From assembly GCA_949752745.1 (NCBI GenBank), contig OX457029.1, forward strand, positions 15,811,956-15,875,955: a stretch of DNA of 64,000 nucleotides, in the 5' to 3' direction. Shown here one piece after another: positions 32,707-44,201 of the stretch (positions are counted from its first letter, which is position 1; every line of letters begins with the position of its first letter). The notes beneath the pieces were generated by a model that had not been told where the DNA came from, did no database searches, and saw only the letters and a list, made by a program, of their open reading frames with translations. The translations under genes were made by a program, and so were the position numbers. This DNA is from Protula sp. h YS-2021. Its lineage: Eukaryota; Annelida; Polychaeta; Sabellida; Serpulidae.

Positions 32707-33131
32707 TTTTTTTTTTTTTTTTTTGCTTGTTTTTTTTTCATTAATTAGCCAGTCATTGCACTCATTTCGCTAGTCATAATATTGTCCACTTACACCACCA
32801 CCGGTCCAAGACTAGGCAACCCAATCTCAAAAGGTGTTTCGAAATGAAAATAAACAAAACACAATTATTTTTTCCCTTTCCAGTGAGTGCCAGTCTCTTG
32901 GAAAATCCCTGAGAATTCCCTGTATTCTCCCCAGATAATGATGACGTATTTGGGTTAACTGGGGTTTAACTTAAACCATAAGTTAAACCATTGGTTAAGT
33001 TAAACCACGGTTAAACTTCTTTTGTGAATATGGTTTAAACCATTGGTTAGCTAATCCAAATTTTTTGGTTCAACCCACTGGTTTAACCGAAACAGTTAAA
33101 CCAAAGAGTTAACTTTCGTGAATACGGCGGC
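32093..33131. mobile_element. Fold-back/MITE-like element rich in GGTTTAAACC
   Basis: Inverted ends GCCGCCGTATT (32094) and AATACGGCGGC (to 33131), continuing as related GTTAACTT-rich arms of about 190 bp on each side with many copies of gtttaaacc, gttaacc and ggttaac. The arms can pair as a long hairpin. The target duplication is not resolved (TTAA or ACC are possible). The middle contains a (TC)n/poly-T tract and unique sequence. Confidence 0.65.
32661..32724. repeat. (CT)n followed by poly-T
   Basis: Simple-sequence tract inside the 32093-33131 element. It creates spurious Ser/Leu/Phe-rich open frames. Confidence 0.95.
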
Positions 33132-33194
33132 TGACCATTAATTTTTGTGCGACGCAATGAAAAATGTCCGCTCGTCTGTAAGTTTTCGTTTTTT

Positions 33195-33260
33195 TATCCC
33201 CCGCCCATGGTAGTGCGACGGGGGATATAGGAACGCCTCGTGTCCGTCCGTCCGCAACCC
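33195..33260 (+). repeat. Head of a dispersed repeat: hairpin, TATAG, GTCCGTCC
   Basis: Stem TATCCCCCG pairs with CGGGGGATA (33195-33228), followed by tag and gtgtccgtccgtccgc. The repeat body continues to the right to about 33850. Related heads with different stems occur at 33888, 39417, 43783, 43855, 52286 and 53617. Confidence 0.7.
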
Positions 33261-33887
33261 TGATGTGCCCCCTTTTGTCCGGGCCGCTTTGTTAACTTTT
33301 CCTTGGTCGCACAGCTTTGACATAGGGTGAAAGAATATATATTGCAGATTTGCGATGTTTGGTCGACCAAAAATTCTTTGAATTATGGCCCTCTGAACTT
33401 TTCTTTTCTTCTCAGTCCGTTTGGGGTGTTTTGTCCGGATCATTTTCTTAACTTTCCTTAGTCGCACAGCTGTGAAACTTAACACAAAGGAAGAATATAT
33501 ATTGTAGATTTCCAGCGTCTTGGTTTCAGTTTGATCGACCAAAAATTGCCAGAGTTATGTCCCTATGAACTTAGGTCATCAGGTATCCTTCGTCCGTTAT
33601 ATGTATCTGTCAGTGTTTATTTCGTCCCAACAGATTCAGTCCGATTACTTTTGGTAGCAATGTTGGCCATCAGGGCTTCTACCAAATACAACCACATACA
33701 ATTTTGTCAAAAGTGGTCGGTTTCTTCTTTCACCTGTGATGTCATTGCTTTGGTGACTGGACACAATCTCCATGGATATGCTTTTTGAAATATCCGTTCA
33801 AAAGTTTTTGGTGTATGATTACGAAATTTATTGTCACTTTTTCATACAATAAACCATGCTCCCTGTATGAAAACAAATGTCAATTAT

Positions 33888-33950
33888 TAGGCCCCAACCC
33901 TTCGGATTGGGGCCTATAGGTTTGGGGTGTCCGTCCGTCCGTCTGTCCGT
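33888..33950 (+). repeat. Head of a dispersed repeat: hairpin, TATAGG, GTCCGTCC
   Basis: Stem TAGGCCCCAA pairs with TTGGGGCCTA (33888-33916), followed by tagg and gtccgtccgtccgtctgtccgtc. Same layout as at 33195, but the stem has a different sequence. Confidence 0.7.
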
Positions 33951-34424
33951 CATCGCTTTATACCCCTATGAATTTGGGGGCGGTTGGGCCTTCTTGTGTT
34001 TCACAAATACTTACTTGTTTTTAAAGATTTATGGGACAGTTTGGTCGGAAACGTCGAGTCAGTGAAGAATATGTGTGCAGAAGAATGATAAAAAGATTTG
34101 GAAAAATATAGTGAAAAGTCCCTTGCAAACGGGTGATCGACTGTACATTGTTGGTAGGATAGACGTCACAAAGCATGCCATCAGCTGCACTTTTCAAACG
34201 TCGGTACATGCGCCTGGGAAGGAAATCGTCAAGTATGGCGGAAGGAAACAATAAAGGTCCACCTGTTAGGAAAGGCTTACGTGGTATCACCGTTCACCAG
34301 TGAGTGGAACGGGTTTCCCCCCTGTATGTTTCCCAGTGCTATGTAGTGTGACACTTTTTAGTCGGGCTGGTCTTATCATAGTCGAGACGGTATCCGTCCT
34401 CTGTATGTACGTATGTAGATTTGT

Positions 34425-35055
34425 AAACTTTTACATAAAATGCTTCTCCCTCAGTTTTGAGCAGATTCTTTTCAAATTTTGTACGAATGCTTTCTAGGTA
34501 AGCCTCTCTTAAAACATTGTTCTTTTGGCAGTCCGCCAAAAATTGGCTAAATGGGGCCATTTAAAAATTTTTTCTTGCCAATTTTCAAAATGCTTCTTCA
34601 TCCATCAATTTTTATCGGATGCTCTTCAAACACTGCATAAAGGTTTACTAAGTAGGCCTCTGTTGAAAAAAGAAAAAAAAATTTTGGCGATTCACCAAAA
34701 ATTGACCAAATGGAGGACATTTTTTTAACTTATTGGTAGCCAATTTTCAAAATGCTTCTCCCAAAATTTGGGTAGGATTTCTTTACAATGTTGTACGATT
34801 GTTCCCTAGATGGGTCTCTCTTGAAAAATTGATTGTTTTTTTTTTTTTTTTTTTTTTTTTTTGCAATTTGCCCAAACTTGGCCAAATAGGGGGATTTATA
34901 ATTTTTAGTAGCCAATTTTCAGAATGCTTCTTCGTCCACAATTTTGATCGAATTTTTTACGGATCTGTACTGAGTAGGCTTCTCTTGATATTTCTTGGCG
35001 ATCCGCCAACAATTGGTAGGGGGCATTTTAAAAATTTTTAGCAGCTAATCTTATA
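34425..35055 (+). repeat. Tandem array of about four 155-170-bp units
   Basis: Recurring landmarks are aatgcttct, tttcaaa/tacgaat, taggcctctcttgaaaa, ccgccaaaaattgg and gccaattttca, at roughly 34440, 34580, 34736 and 34910. The copies are diverged. One holds a poly-T run (34829-34862). Confidence 0.75.
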
Positions 35056-35758
35056 AAGGTTTTTTCCCTTGTATTCGGAGAAGAATACAGCTGCTACGCA
35101 AATGCTAAAATATTCCCCACCATTTACAGATGTGTTTGCTATTGGGAGGCGTTCAGTAATGGAGGTTTTGCTGTATACAATTTACCTTACACGGGAGATC
35201 CGGCGAATAGCCTCCGACCCCACCCCATGGGCAGCCCCACAAGAACCACCACCCTTATCCCTGCAATAAACATCAGTGTATAAGTCGTTCTAATGTCTGC
35301 AATTGATGCAATATATAATTATTGCTGCGTGACTCGAGAACATAACAAAAGAACTGAAAAATCAGTTCAGTCGTATTTCGAATTTTGTAAATAAATATTT
35401 ACTCGAACTGAAAGTATTTATTTTGCTACTGTGCACTGATGTTTGGGGATACTGGCCGCTGTAGTTGTTTTCCTAAACGATGTTGCAATAATAGGTTATT
35501 ATGACTAGTTAATTTGTTGATAAAAGCTGTGTGTTTAATTGCCGCAGGAGATGTGCAAATGGCTTAAATAATTCATCAAGCACCGATGGGCGCCTTGAAC
35601 AGTGAGAGAAAAACAGAATCAATACTGTGCAGCGGCGTGAGGAGTCGCCTGGGACGCATGGCTTTCGCGGCACATGTATAGTGTTCAGTGACAGCCAGCT
35701 CGTGTGCGCGGGAGCCGTTGCGTTTTTCCTCCCCTCTTATCGTGAAGGTGCCTTGAAC
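35056..35758 (+). other. Upstream region of the plus-strand MGAT2 gene
   Basis: Should contain the promoter and 5' untranslated part. The MGAT2 frame stays open upstream from 35759 to about 35627, but without an ATG in that stretch. No clear TATA box was seen near the start. Confidence 0.5.
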
Positions 35759-36382
35759 ATGAGGGCCAGCCCGCGTCGATTTATCAAAACACTCTTTATT
35801 GTTTCCATGATGGGCTTTATCATAATTAATGTCAATCTGTTCATGGATAACCGTGATATGACCCCGTCCCAAGACTTGCCGAGTGACCAAGACGCTCTGC
35901 CGCGGCTTGAAGATCAGGTCAAGGTCAAGGTCGGTGAAGACATCAAGGATACTCACCCTGTAGTGCCTCGGCAACTGGAGGAAAAGAATACGGACAACAA
36001 AACTAACTTTGAAAACGTCGCCCAGTCTCAGGCTAGGAACATATCAGATATGCTGAAGTACTACAGTAGGAATATCAGTAACGACAGTTCAGCATTCGGG
36101 GACCGCTACCAGCCCGTGGGTACCGACCCCGCCACGGTGAAAGCCTACATAGCCAGAATGAACCGCGCGCAGCGGATTCGCAACCTCGACCGCTTCGATC
36201 TGCCATCGGGCGAGAACAGTGCTGTGATCGTTGTCCAAGTGCACAACCGAACCGAGTACCTGCGCATCCTCATAGAATCATTCAAGCGCTCGCGCCATAT
36301 AGAACATTCACTCCTCGTCTTCAGCCATGATTACTTCTCAGATGAAGTCAACCAGCTTATATCAGAGATAGATTTTTGTCTG
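35759..36382 (+). CDS. MGAT2: MGAT2-like N-acetylglucosaminyltransferase, exon 1 (plus-strand gene)
   Basis: First coding exon, 208 codons, of GlcNAc-transferase II, a Golgi type II membrane enzyme that transfers GlcNAc from UDP-GlcNAc to start the second antenna of complex N-glycans. The ATG at 35759 gives MRASPRRFIKT and then a hydrophobic anchor (LFIVSMMGFIIINVNLF), the expected topology. A charged stem of about 100 residues follows, then the start of the GT16 catalytic domain with SAVIVVQVHNRTEYLRILIE and LLVFSHDYFSDEVNQLISE. The exon stops after DFCL at a strong donor (gtgagt, 36383). The vertebrate gene has an uninterrupted coding region; here it is split. The gene is more GC-rich than its minus-strand paralogue. 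Frames and splice phases are consistent through all six exons. Confidence 0.92.
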
Positions 36383-36418
36383 GTGAGTGTCTTTATGTTT
36401 CTTGTAACGTCCAACTTG

Positions 36419-36493
36419 TTAGAGGTGGGTGAGTGAGTGGAAGGGCGTTTTGGGAACGTTCCAGGGCATTGTTAGAGGTGGGTGGAAGGGCGG
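36419..36493. repeat. Minisatellite with unit near 53 bp, left part
   Basis: Unit runs gtttgggaacgttccagggc, then attgttagaggtgggtgagtg, then agtggaagggcg. It resumes at 38988-39298 and again at 44202-44245; the LINE and hAT elements sit between the parts. Confidence 0.8.
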
Positions 36494-36508
36494 TTATTAT
36501 TATTATTA

Positions 36509-36560
<52 letters not shown>

Positions 36561-36788
36561 CATGGCTCTTTTATAGCGCCTACTACTAAGCGCTTTACAA
36601 AAACTAACCTGAAATATTAATAGTAACTTATCACAGTAATACGTCGGAGCATCTACGTTTATAACACCAATCATGTTAAAATAAAAAGCTACAACACTAA
36701 GAACAGACTACAGCATTAAAATGACTAGATTTATTAGTTGTAACTAATGGGGTGACTGAAACGCCTTACGAAATAAATAGGTCTTCAA

Positions 36789-36825
<37 letters not shown>

Positions 36826-38987
36826 AAAATGTGAAAGGATTCTGCACGTCTTATATGTAGCGGCAAATTATTCCAGAGCATAGGTGCCGCAAAAGAAAAT
36901 GAGCGTTCACCATACTTCAGGTTTCCCTTGGGTACTGTCAGCTGGTACTTATTTCTTAGATCGAAGGGTGCGCTGTCCAGAGTATGGATTGAGAAGTTTG
37001 GCGATGTAACTAGGGGCTTGCCCGCTCAACGCTTTGTATGTTATTGAAAGAATTTTAAAGTCTATCCTGCTTACTATGTGTAGCCAATGGAGTCTCTGCA
37101 TGGCCGCTTTTACACTTTTATCACGGGGGACAGTGTAACAAGTCTGGCGGCTGCGTTCATAACTGATTGGAGAAGATTGAGAGTTTTTTTCGGAAGTCCA
37201 TACAATAGACTATTGCAGTAATCTCGTCTAGAAATTATTAGAGAATGAACAAGAATCTTGGTGGTTTCTTCTGACATGTACCGTCTCACTGACCAAAGCC
37301 ACTTGATGTCTCAGAAACATTTTCTTCGTATTCCACGTTATGGCTGAGCATGTTCATTTCGGAATCAAAAACAATCCTAGGTTTTTAGCCATGTCAGTTC
37401 TGTTAATCACAGACCTATCTAAAACCAAATGATCAAAACAGCAATATGTTGTTGATTTTGTTTGCTGGCTACGATCAGAAATTCAGTTTTTTCCTGATTC
37501 ATTTTCAGTTTATTCTTGAATATCCAATCACTAGCTTTTTGAATTCCCGATTCCAGACGTGATACACAGCTAGCCTGTTCGCGCGGTTTCTTGGCGCTTG
37601 CCGAGTTCGTACCTGGGTATCGTCAGCATAGACATGATAACAAATATCCAAGGCTGACAGAAGACGACCCAGAGGGCGGGTATAGTCACTGTACATGCGC
37701 GGGCCAATTTTTGAACCTTCAGGTGTGGAGCACTGCAGTCTAGTGATATCAGAGTAATGCGCTGATATTGTCTTTAACAGAGCGACCTAGCATATATGAC
37801 CTGAACCATTCCAATACTAGCCCCTCTACTCCAAAAGATGTCTCAAGTTGACGCAGTATAATTTCGTGGTCCAGCGTATCAAACGCTGCGGACAGGTCTA
37901 AAAAAATAAAAAAAATCAAAGTTTCTATTGTCTAACTCAATCAAAATGTCATTTGTCACTTTGGGGAGTGTTGCTGTTTCGGTGCTGTGATGGCGTTTAT
38001 ATGCACTTTGATTAGCATCGGCTGGGCGATTTGTTGTTATGTGTTCGGCTAATTGCTGGCATAGGGCTTCTTCAATCAACTTAGAAATGAATGATGAATT
38101 TGAGACTGGTCTGTAGTTACGAAGAACTCTATCAAGATTTGATTTTTTATAAGTGGTTTAATTATTGCAGTTTTGTATCGAATAGGGAAATGTGACCTGT
38201 GCGGAGAGATAGATTTATGATGCGACTAACAATTGGTAGAAGTTCGTCTATACACGATTTCAGCAAATGTGTTGGTAATGCATCTTAATCACTAGTTTTG
38301 TTGTTTTGTTGTAGAATTATATCCTCTTCGCTGCCTCATCAGGGAGGGGTGAAAAGTGCGAAAAGGTGCAATTGCCTGTGGGCTTTTCATCGTATTCGAA
38401 AGCGTCTTCAATATTGTTGTCAAAATTTGATCTGATGTTTTCGATTTTTGTGTTGAAATATGAGTTAAAATCGTTAGCAAGCTCTTCAGGTGAATTAGAA
38501 TTCGGTAGAGCAGTATCTTTAACACGATGCATCACCATCTTTACGGTTGCAAAAAGTAATCCCTGATCATGTTTGTTTTCATTCACCAGGTTTGTATAAT
38601 ATTCTGACTAGGCTTTATCCAATAGATTTTCAAATCATTGTTTTTCCGAAATGAACATGCTTTTATCCTGATCAGCATTACTCTTCATCCAAACGTTCCG
38701 ACCGTCTTAGTTCCCTCCTGGCTGCTTGGATTTCACCATCGTACCACGTCTCACGTTTTGGATTGATTGATTTACGGATTTTAACTGGTGCGTGCTTATC
38801 AAGTATTGATGATAGCTCAGTATCGTACAATTCCACTAATTGATCGAGTTCGAAATTTTGATTATTTTGAGCTAACTTAGATTTTTTTGTATCTTTTTTG
38901 AGTTCATCGTGTGTATTGCTTTTATTTTACGATATTGCAGCATAATTACGATATTGCAGCATAATTTCTTGGTCCACCGTATCAAAC
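36494..38987 (-). mobile_element. Decayed, 5'-truncated LINE (CR1/L2-like), about 2.5 kb
   Basis: Read on the minus strand. The segment near 38750-38600 resembles the linker before the reverse transcriptase (ETWYDGEIQAARRELRRSER). Next come HQGLLF/AKRI-type sequence at 38586-38317, the RT finger motif (NQSAYKRHHSTETATLPKV) and [11 protein letters not shown] around 38079-37850, the catalytic YADDTQ with YSDYTRPLGRLLSALDICYH around 37696-37505, and a tail ending in a (TAA)n run at 36559-36494. Frames are broken throughout, and a poly-T run (36791-36824) interrupts it. At its 5' end (38987-38930) a second small piece of an RT (FDTVDQEIMLQ) is joined, with a 20-bp direct duplication. It has split the minisatellite. 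Confidence 0.8.
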
Positions 38988-39298
38988 GGTTTGGGAACGT
39001 TCCAGGGCATTGTTAGAGGTCGGCGAGTGAGTGGAAAGGCGGTTTGGGAACTTTCCAGGGCATTGTTAGAGGTCGGTGAGTGAGTGAGTGAATGAGTGGA
39101 ACTTTCCAAGGCATAGTTAGAGGTGGGTGAGTGAGTGGAAAGGCGGTTTGAGAACTTTCCAGGGCATTGCTAGAGGTGGGTGAGTGAGTGAATGAGTGGA
39201 AGGGCGGTTTGGGAACTTTCCAGGACATTGTTAGAGGTCGGTGAGCGTGTGAAAGGGCAGTTTGGGAACTTTCTAGGGCATTGTTAGAGGTGGGTGAC
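38988..39298. repeat. Minisatellite with unit near 53 bp, middle part
   Basis: About six imperfect units of the same array as 36419-36493, with variable numbers of the gagt motif. The last 8 bp (tgggtgac, 39291-39298) are duplicated at 44202-44209 by the hAT insertion. Confidence 0.85.
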
Positions 39299-39416
39299 TA
39301 GGGGTGTGACGGTTCGTACCGTAACCGAAAACCGACCGCGGTTCTTCGGTTCGGTTCGGTTAAAAAACCGAAAGAGAAAAACCGCGGTATTTTCGGTTTT
39401 TTTGGCAGTTTAATTA

Positions 39417-39445
39417 TGTCTCCCCGACCAAGGGGAGACATATAG
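39417..39445 (+). repeat. Hairpin head of a dispersed repeat
   Basis: TGTCTCCCC pairs with GGGGAGACA (39417-39440) and is followed by TATAG, as in the other heads at 33195, 33888, 43783, 43855, 52286 and 53617. Confidence 0.65.
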
Positions 39446-39455
39446 TGTTTGTACG

Positions 39456-39489
39456 TTCTGTGTGTGTGTATGTGTGTACGTGTGTGTGT

Positions 39490-39523
<34 letters not shown>

Positions 39524-39524
39524 C
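39456..39524. repeat. (GT)n microsatellite
   Basis: Imperfect GT tract with a few C and A interruptions. Confidence 0.95.
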
Positions 39525-39529
39525 AGTCT

Positions 39530-40985
39530 GTTGTGAACAAAGTGTTGTGTGCAAGATATCTCGAGAACGAAACGTCGGATCAACTTCAAACTTGATCGAA
39601 TTATTCCTTAGTAAGGTCGGACGGTTCTATCAACTTTTGACGCATGTCACGTGATTAGGGCAAGCGTATGACGTCATTACGTAAAAATCTTGTGTGCGAA
39701 ATTTCTCAGCCGCTGAACATCGGAGAAAGTTGAAACTTGGTGGGATTGTTGCTTGGTTGGTCCGAAAGACGGTGTAGATTTTTTTCGCGAGTAGAACGAA
39801 CGAATGCGGCGTAAGACGTCATCACGTAAAATATGTATATATTTTGAACAAGATCTTGTGTGCAAAATATCTCGATAACGGAAAGTTCTATCGATTTGAA
39901 ATTTTATGTGAATATTCCTTGGGTCAGTCGGCGGGTTCTATCAATTTTTGACGCATGTCAGGTGATTAAGGCAGGCGTATGACGTCATTACGTAAAAATC
40001 TTGTGTGCGAAATTTCTCAGCCGCTGAACATCGGAGAAAGTTTAAACTTGGTGGGATTGTTGCTTGGTTGGTCCGAAAGACGGTGTAGATTTTTTTTCGC
40101 GAGTAGAACGAACGAATGCGGCGTATGACGTCATCACGTAAAATATGTATATATTATAAACAAGGTCTTGTGTGCAAAATATCTCGATAACGGAAAGTCC
40201 TATGGACTTCAAATTTTATATATATATTCTTTGGGTCAGTCGGAGGGTTCTGTCAACTTTTTACGTATGTCACGTGATTAGGGCAGGTGTATGACGTCAT
40301 TACGTAAAAATCTTGTGTGCCAAATTTCTCTGCTGCGGAACATCGGAGAAAGTTGAAACTTGGTGGGATTGTTGCTTGGTAGGTCCGAAAGACTCTATAG
40401 AATTTTATCGCGAGTAGAACGAACGAGTGCGGCGTATGACGTCATCACGTAGAATATGTATATATTATAAACAAGGTCTTGTGTGCAAAATATCTCGATA
40501 ACGGAAAGTCCTATGGACTTCAAATTTTATATGAATATTCCTTGGGTCAGCCGGACTGTTCTATCAATTTTTGGCGTGTCACGTGATTAGGGCAGGTGTA
40601 TGACGTCATTGCGTAAAAATCTTGTGTGCGAAATTTCTCAGCTGCTGGACGCCGGAGAAAGCTGAAACTTGGTCGGATGATTGCTTGGTAGGTCCGAAAG
40701 AAACTTTAAATATTTTTTACGAGTAGAACGAACGAAAGCGGCGTATGACGTCATCGCGTAAAATGTGTATATTTTGAACCAGATCTTTTATGCATAATAT
40801 CTCGATAACGGAAAGTCATATCGACTTAAAATTTTATATGGATATTCCTTGGTTCAGTCAGACGACTGTTTCAACAGGTAAAAAGTTATCTGTTCTTAAG
40901 CAAAATATCTCGACATCGGAAAGTCGGATCGACTTTAAATTTGGTGTAGTTATTCCTCGGATAGGTCACATGGTTTTATTAAACA
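39530..40985 (+). repeat. Tandem array of about 310-bp units with repeated TGACGTCA sites
   Basis: Each unit has two halves: gtgtgcaaaatatctcgataac (or gtgtgcgaaatttctcagc) followed by a body with tttgaaatttt and a closing atgacgtcat(t/c)acgtaaaa. The closing word is at 39668, 39811, 39979, 40125, 40291, 40437, 40599 and 40747, so the unit is about 310 bp with half units of about 145 and 165 bp. Confidence 0.8.
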
Positions 40986-41744
40986 TTATTGAACTCGTAT
41001 AGAAAATCAAGAAAGGTGCATAACGTCAACAGCCCCCCCCCCCCCCCATGGGTGTTAACTGCGCTGGGGATTTCGGAAGATTTTCCCGAAGATTCTCTAG
41101 TGTTCCTGTATTCTTTAGAAAGCTTCAAAACAGTAACAGCATTATTGTCGGTCCATCGCTATTGGTTATTGCCTGAAATTGAGCCTTTGTGCATTTCTCA
41201 TCTGTGGTTGTTACGTAACATGCCACTTAGTCAGGGGTCAGTGTCAGTTGCCGTGCATGATGGATCGTTATCTACGAGGTCATGGAATGCTATTGTCGTA
41301 TTATATCTCTAAGCAGCTCTAGCTATTGATTTTTTTTTTCGCCGCATACTTGATTAGGTTGCCGAGATGTGCTATATATAGGAGCCATGCTGTATCGATT
41401 AGCATTGTGTGCAGAAGCATTTTTCGCTATTAAATTGGGTCGTCTGATATCTTGTGTTATGAGGAGCAGCTCACCATTTTGCCTACGAAATGCCTCCCCC
41501 TTCTCCCACCGAGGTGCGTCATCTCTGATGCGCAGTTATGAAGAATGCCTTCCTAGTGCTATTTGGCCGATGGGAATGTGCGAAGACAAGGTAGTCTATC
41601 ATGGCTATAACTACACTTAGGGTACAGACTGTTACCATTGCCTTGGGTAAAAGGGTTAGAGTTGTGTTTATAGTCGGACCTACAGTAAATAGCTGGGGGC
41701 GGGGGGGGGGGGGGCGTGTGGAGGATGATGGTTAGCAAAAAAAA

Positions 41745-42025
41745 AAAAAAAATCCCGACCACCTTCAAGACCCGGATAAAAAGATGTAAGGTAAGAACCG
41801 TTTGTCGTGACCCCTTCCACATTCAGGTAAAAAGAAGTACGGTAAAACCTGCCTGTCTTGACCACCTTCCAGACCCGGATAAAAATGTAACGTACAGTAA
41901 AACTGCTATAGTGACCAACTTCAGATCTGGATAAGAGGGGCCTACAGTAAAACCCGTTTTAGCGACCACCTTCCAGACTCCGATGAAAAAAGATGCTCAT
42001 TTATATCTGTTTCAGTGACCACCAT
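41745..42025 (+). repeat. Tandem array of units near 58 bp
   Basis: Repeating order gaccaccttccagacccggat, then aaaaa, then gtacagtaaaacc(c/t)g. About five diverged copies. Confidence 0.7.
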
Positions 42026-42561
42026 CTGTTTGGTTTATTTTGAGTTTTTTACAATGAATGAAGGTTATGTTTGCAGAAATTAATATTTTTTTCAGTTTGG
42101 GTGGGGGGGGGGGTCATTGGTTTAGTCGGGGAGACATTTGTTTTTGTTCACAAAAACAAGAAACTAAGTAGGTATCGATTGAAAGTGTGTAATATAAGCC
42201 TGAACTCTTATGTTTTGTGTGCACTGGCCGCTCTAGTTTTTTCACTGATAGTAGAAGCGATAAAATAAAATACTGCTTCGCGCTTTTTTTAAAAGAAAAA
42301 TGTGTAAATTTTGAGAACTTATCACTCGACATTTTAATGTGAACTGTTCCCTCAGCGACATTAACATTATGTTTCCCAATTATACTTCAAGGTTTAAAGC
42401 TTCTTATAATATGTGTAAAGGCGTTTTGTTTATGGCGTTGTAACTAAGAAACTTTGTAAATGTTCTTAAGTTGAATTTGCTAACAAAACTGAATGACTGC
42501 TATGTGATATACTGAAACTTAAGTTAGTGCAAAACTGCAATGATTGTTACAGGCTATACTT

Positions 42562-43487
42562 TTAACATCGTATTTTTTAACATAAGAATTCTGAAACAAA
42601 TAAGAAATCAGATATTTTCTAGTAGGCTGTACCCCAATAGACTACCGATAATTCGAATGTCACAGAATTTCATAATTTTATGTTGCAGACTACACAAACA
42701 ACTTATTTTCTTTCCTTATAAACAAAAAAAGCCTTTGGCTTGCAAGGTGTTTATGAATTTGTGCAAGCAGCCGTTGGTATCTTTTGTTCTTGGCAGTGAT
42801 CGAATTTTTTGTGTCATCACCTCCACTGGCACTACGGGCCCTAGGGCCACGAAACTTGGGACTTAAGTAGAAATGATATGAACGCATGCATGACACTTTT
42901 TATTTTCGATTTCGTTTTCTTGTTTGAAACGCCATGTGAAAAGAGTGTATTTTTTGCAAGTAAATGCGGAGCATTTCACGCATAGCACAGAGCACAAAGT
43001 TGCTCACCTTTGTGCGAGTTCTCACTGCGCAAATATATACAGGGCGTATGCCTGATCAGTCAATCAAACCTTTAAGTCAACAAAAGCCAAACACTACTCG
43101 GCTTATAAGACGAATTCAAGCTGTGTTGTTTGCAATATATTCTTCAAGAAATAAGCAATTGAAGGAAGTATTTTTGCGTTTTCATTTTTGTCAATTGTTT
43201 AACATTTCGCTATCGAAATGAGGTTCTAGTTTAATACTGAACTACCGATATTTTGATAAGCGGCCAATGTAGATTCCATTTTTCAATATTTTTGTTTTTC
43301 TTTCACTAAAAAATAAAAATTTACATTGTTTAACTTATTTTTACCCTTTGTTATCAGAAAAGTGAAGCATTATTTGATTTCTTTGACATTCGAATTATCG
43401 GTAGTCTATTCTGGAATAGCCTGGCCTGCTAAAAAAAAATCTGGTTTCTGACTTGTTTCAGAATTCTTATTTTAAATAATACGGTGT
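42562..43487. repeat. Inverted repeat pair (MITE-like), arms about 100 bp
   Basis: The left arm 42562-42663 and right arm 43381-43487 are reverse complements at roughly 80%, sharing ataagaattctgaaaca and agactaccgataattcgaat. About 720 bp of unrelated sequence lies between. It may be an element inserted in the hAT transposon. No target duplication was settled. Confidence 0.65.
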
Positions 43488-43762
43488 TTTTGACTTAATT
43501 GGTGATGTGGAATGATAGGTATATTGATTGTTATTTGAGATATTTATGCTTAATTGTAGTTCCTGTGACTTTTTAATTATTTCACTAGAATTCCGAGACA
43601 TTTGTTAAAAAATGAACACCTTGTTAAACAACAGCACCGAAATGCTGCAAATCCCCTCGCCCTTTTTCACATGAGGAGTAAGTCTGTGTAGGATTTGAAA
43701 TGTGGGTGCTTACCCGTTCGTCGGAGTTGTGCATACAAGACCACTACCCAAAAGCGGGACGG

Positions 43763-43814
43763 ACGGGCAAACCAAATCCTATATCTCCTTCGCCAACAAA
43801 GTTGGGCGAGGGGA
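43763..43814 (-). repeat. Hairpin head of a dispersed repeat, reverse orientation
   Basis: On the minus strand a stem ATCCCCTCGCCCAAC pairs with GTTGGCGAAGGAGAT and is followed by atagg and then gcccGTCCGTCCCGC, the same order as in the plus-strand copies. Confidence 0.65.
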
Positions 43815-43854
43815 TAATAAGCAAAACAATTTTATGATTAATAAAATCATTATT

Positions 43855-43878
43855 AGGTCTCCTCCTTTGAGGAGACCT
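43855..43878 (+). repeat. Hairpin head of a dispersed repeat
   Basis: AGGTCTCCTC pairs with GAGGAGACCT. It faces the reverse copy at 43763-43814, 40 bp away. Confidence 0.55.
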
Positions 43879-44201
43879 GTTTGAGATGCATCGTCACTGA
43901 ATAAATATTAAAGGAGTGATGCTTTATTTTTTTTTTTTTGAAAAGTTTTCTTTTAATTTATCAATTTGTGCTTTATAAATTTTATAAACTGGTGTTTCTG
44001 TTTCAATCACATGGCTAAAAGCCATTATTGGGTGTTATACGAGAAATATTTTGCTAAATACAAATATTTATCATTTCGGCAAAATTTTAATAATTTTTGC
44101 AAAATCGTACCGAAAAAAACCGAACCGAACCGAATAACTTAAGTGTACCAACCGAACCGAACCGAACCGAACCGTGGACATGGCGTACCGTCACACCCCT
44201 A

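Larger units (their letters stand above)
39299..44201. mobile_element. hAT-type transposon, 4903 bp, without recognised transposase
   Basis: Terminal inverted repeats TAGGGGTGTGACGGT and ACCGTCACACCCCTA are perfect over 15 bp, with cggttcggtt-type repeats just inside both ends. The 8-bp target duplication TGGGTGAC flanks it (39291-39298 and 44202-44209). The target is the 53-bp minisatellite. Inside are a GT microsatellite, a tandem array of 310-bp units, a tandem array near 58 bp, an inverted-repeat element and several hairpin-headed repeats, but no protein resembling a hAT transposase. Confidence 0.88.

Noticed and set aside
32087..33141. piggyBac-type TTAA target duplication for the fold-back element
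   Set aside because: TTAA stands near both ends, but at unequal distances from the inverted repeats (3 and 6 bp), so it was not accepted.
35627..35758. Upstream extension of the MGAT2 frame
   Set aside because: It has no ATG; the ATG at 35759 gives the expected short tail and membrane anchor.
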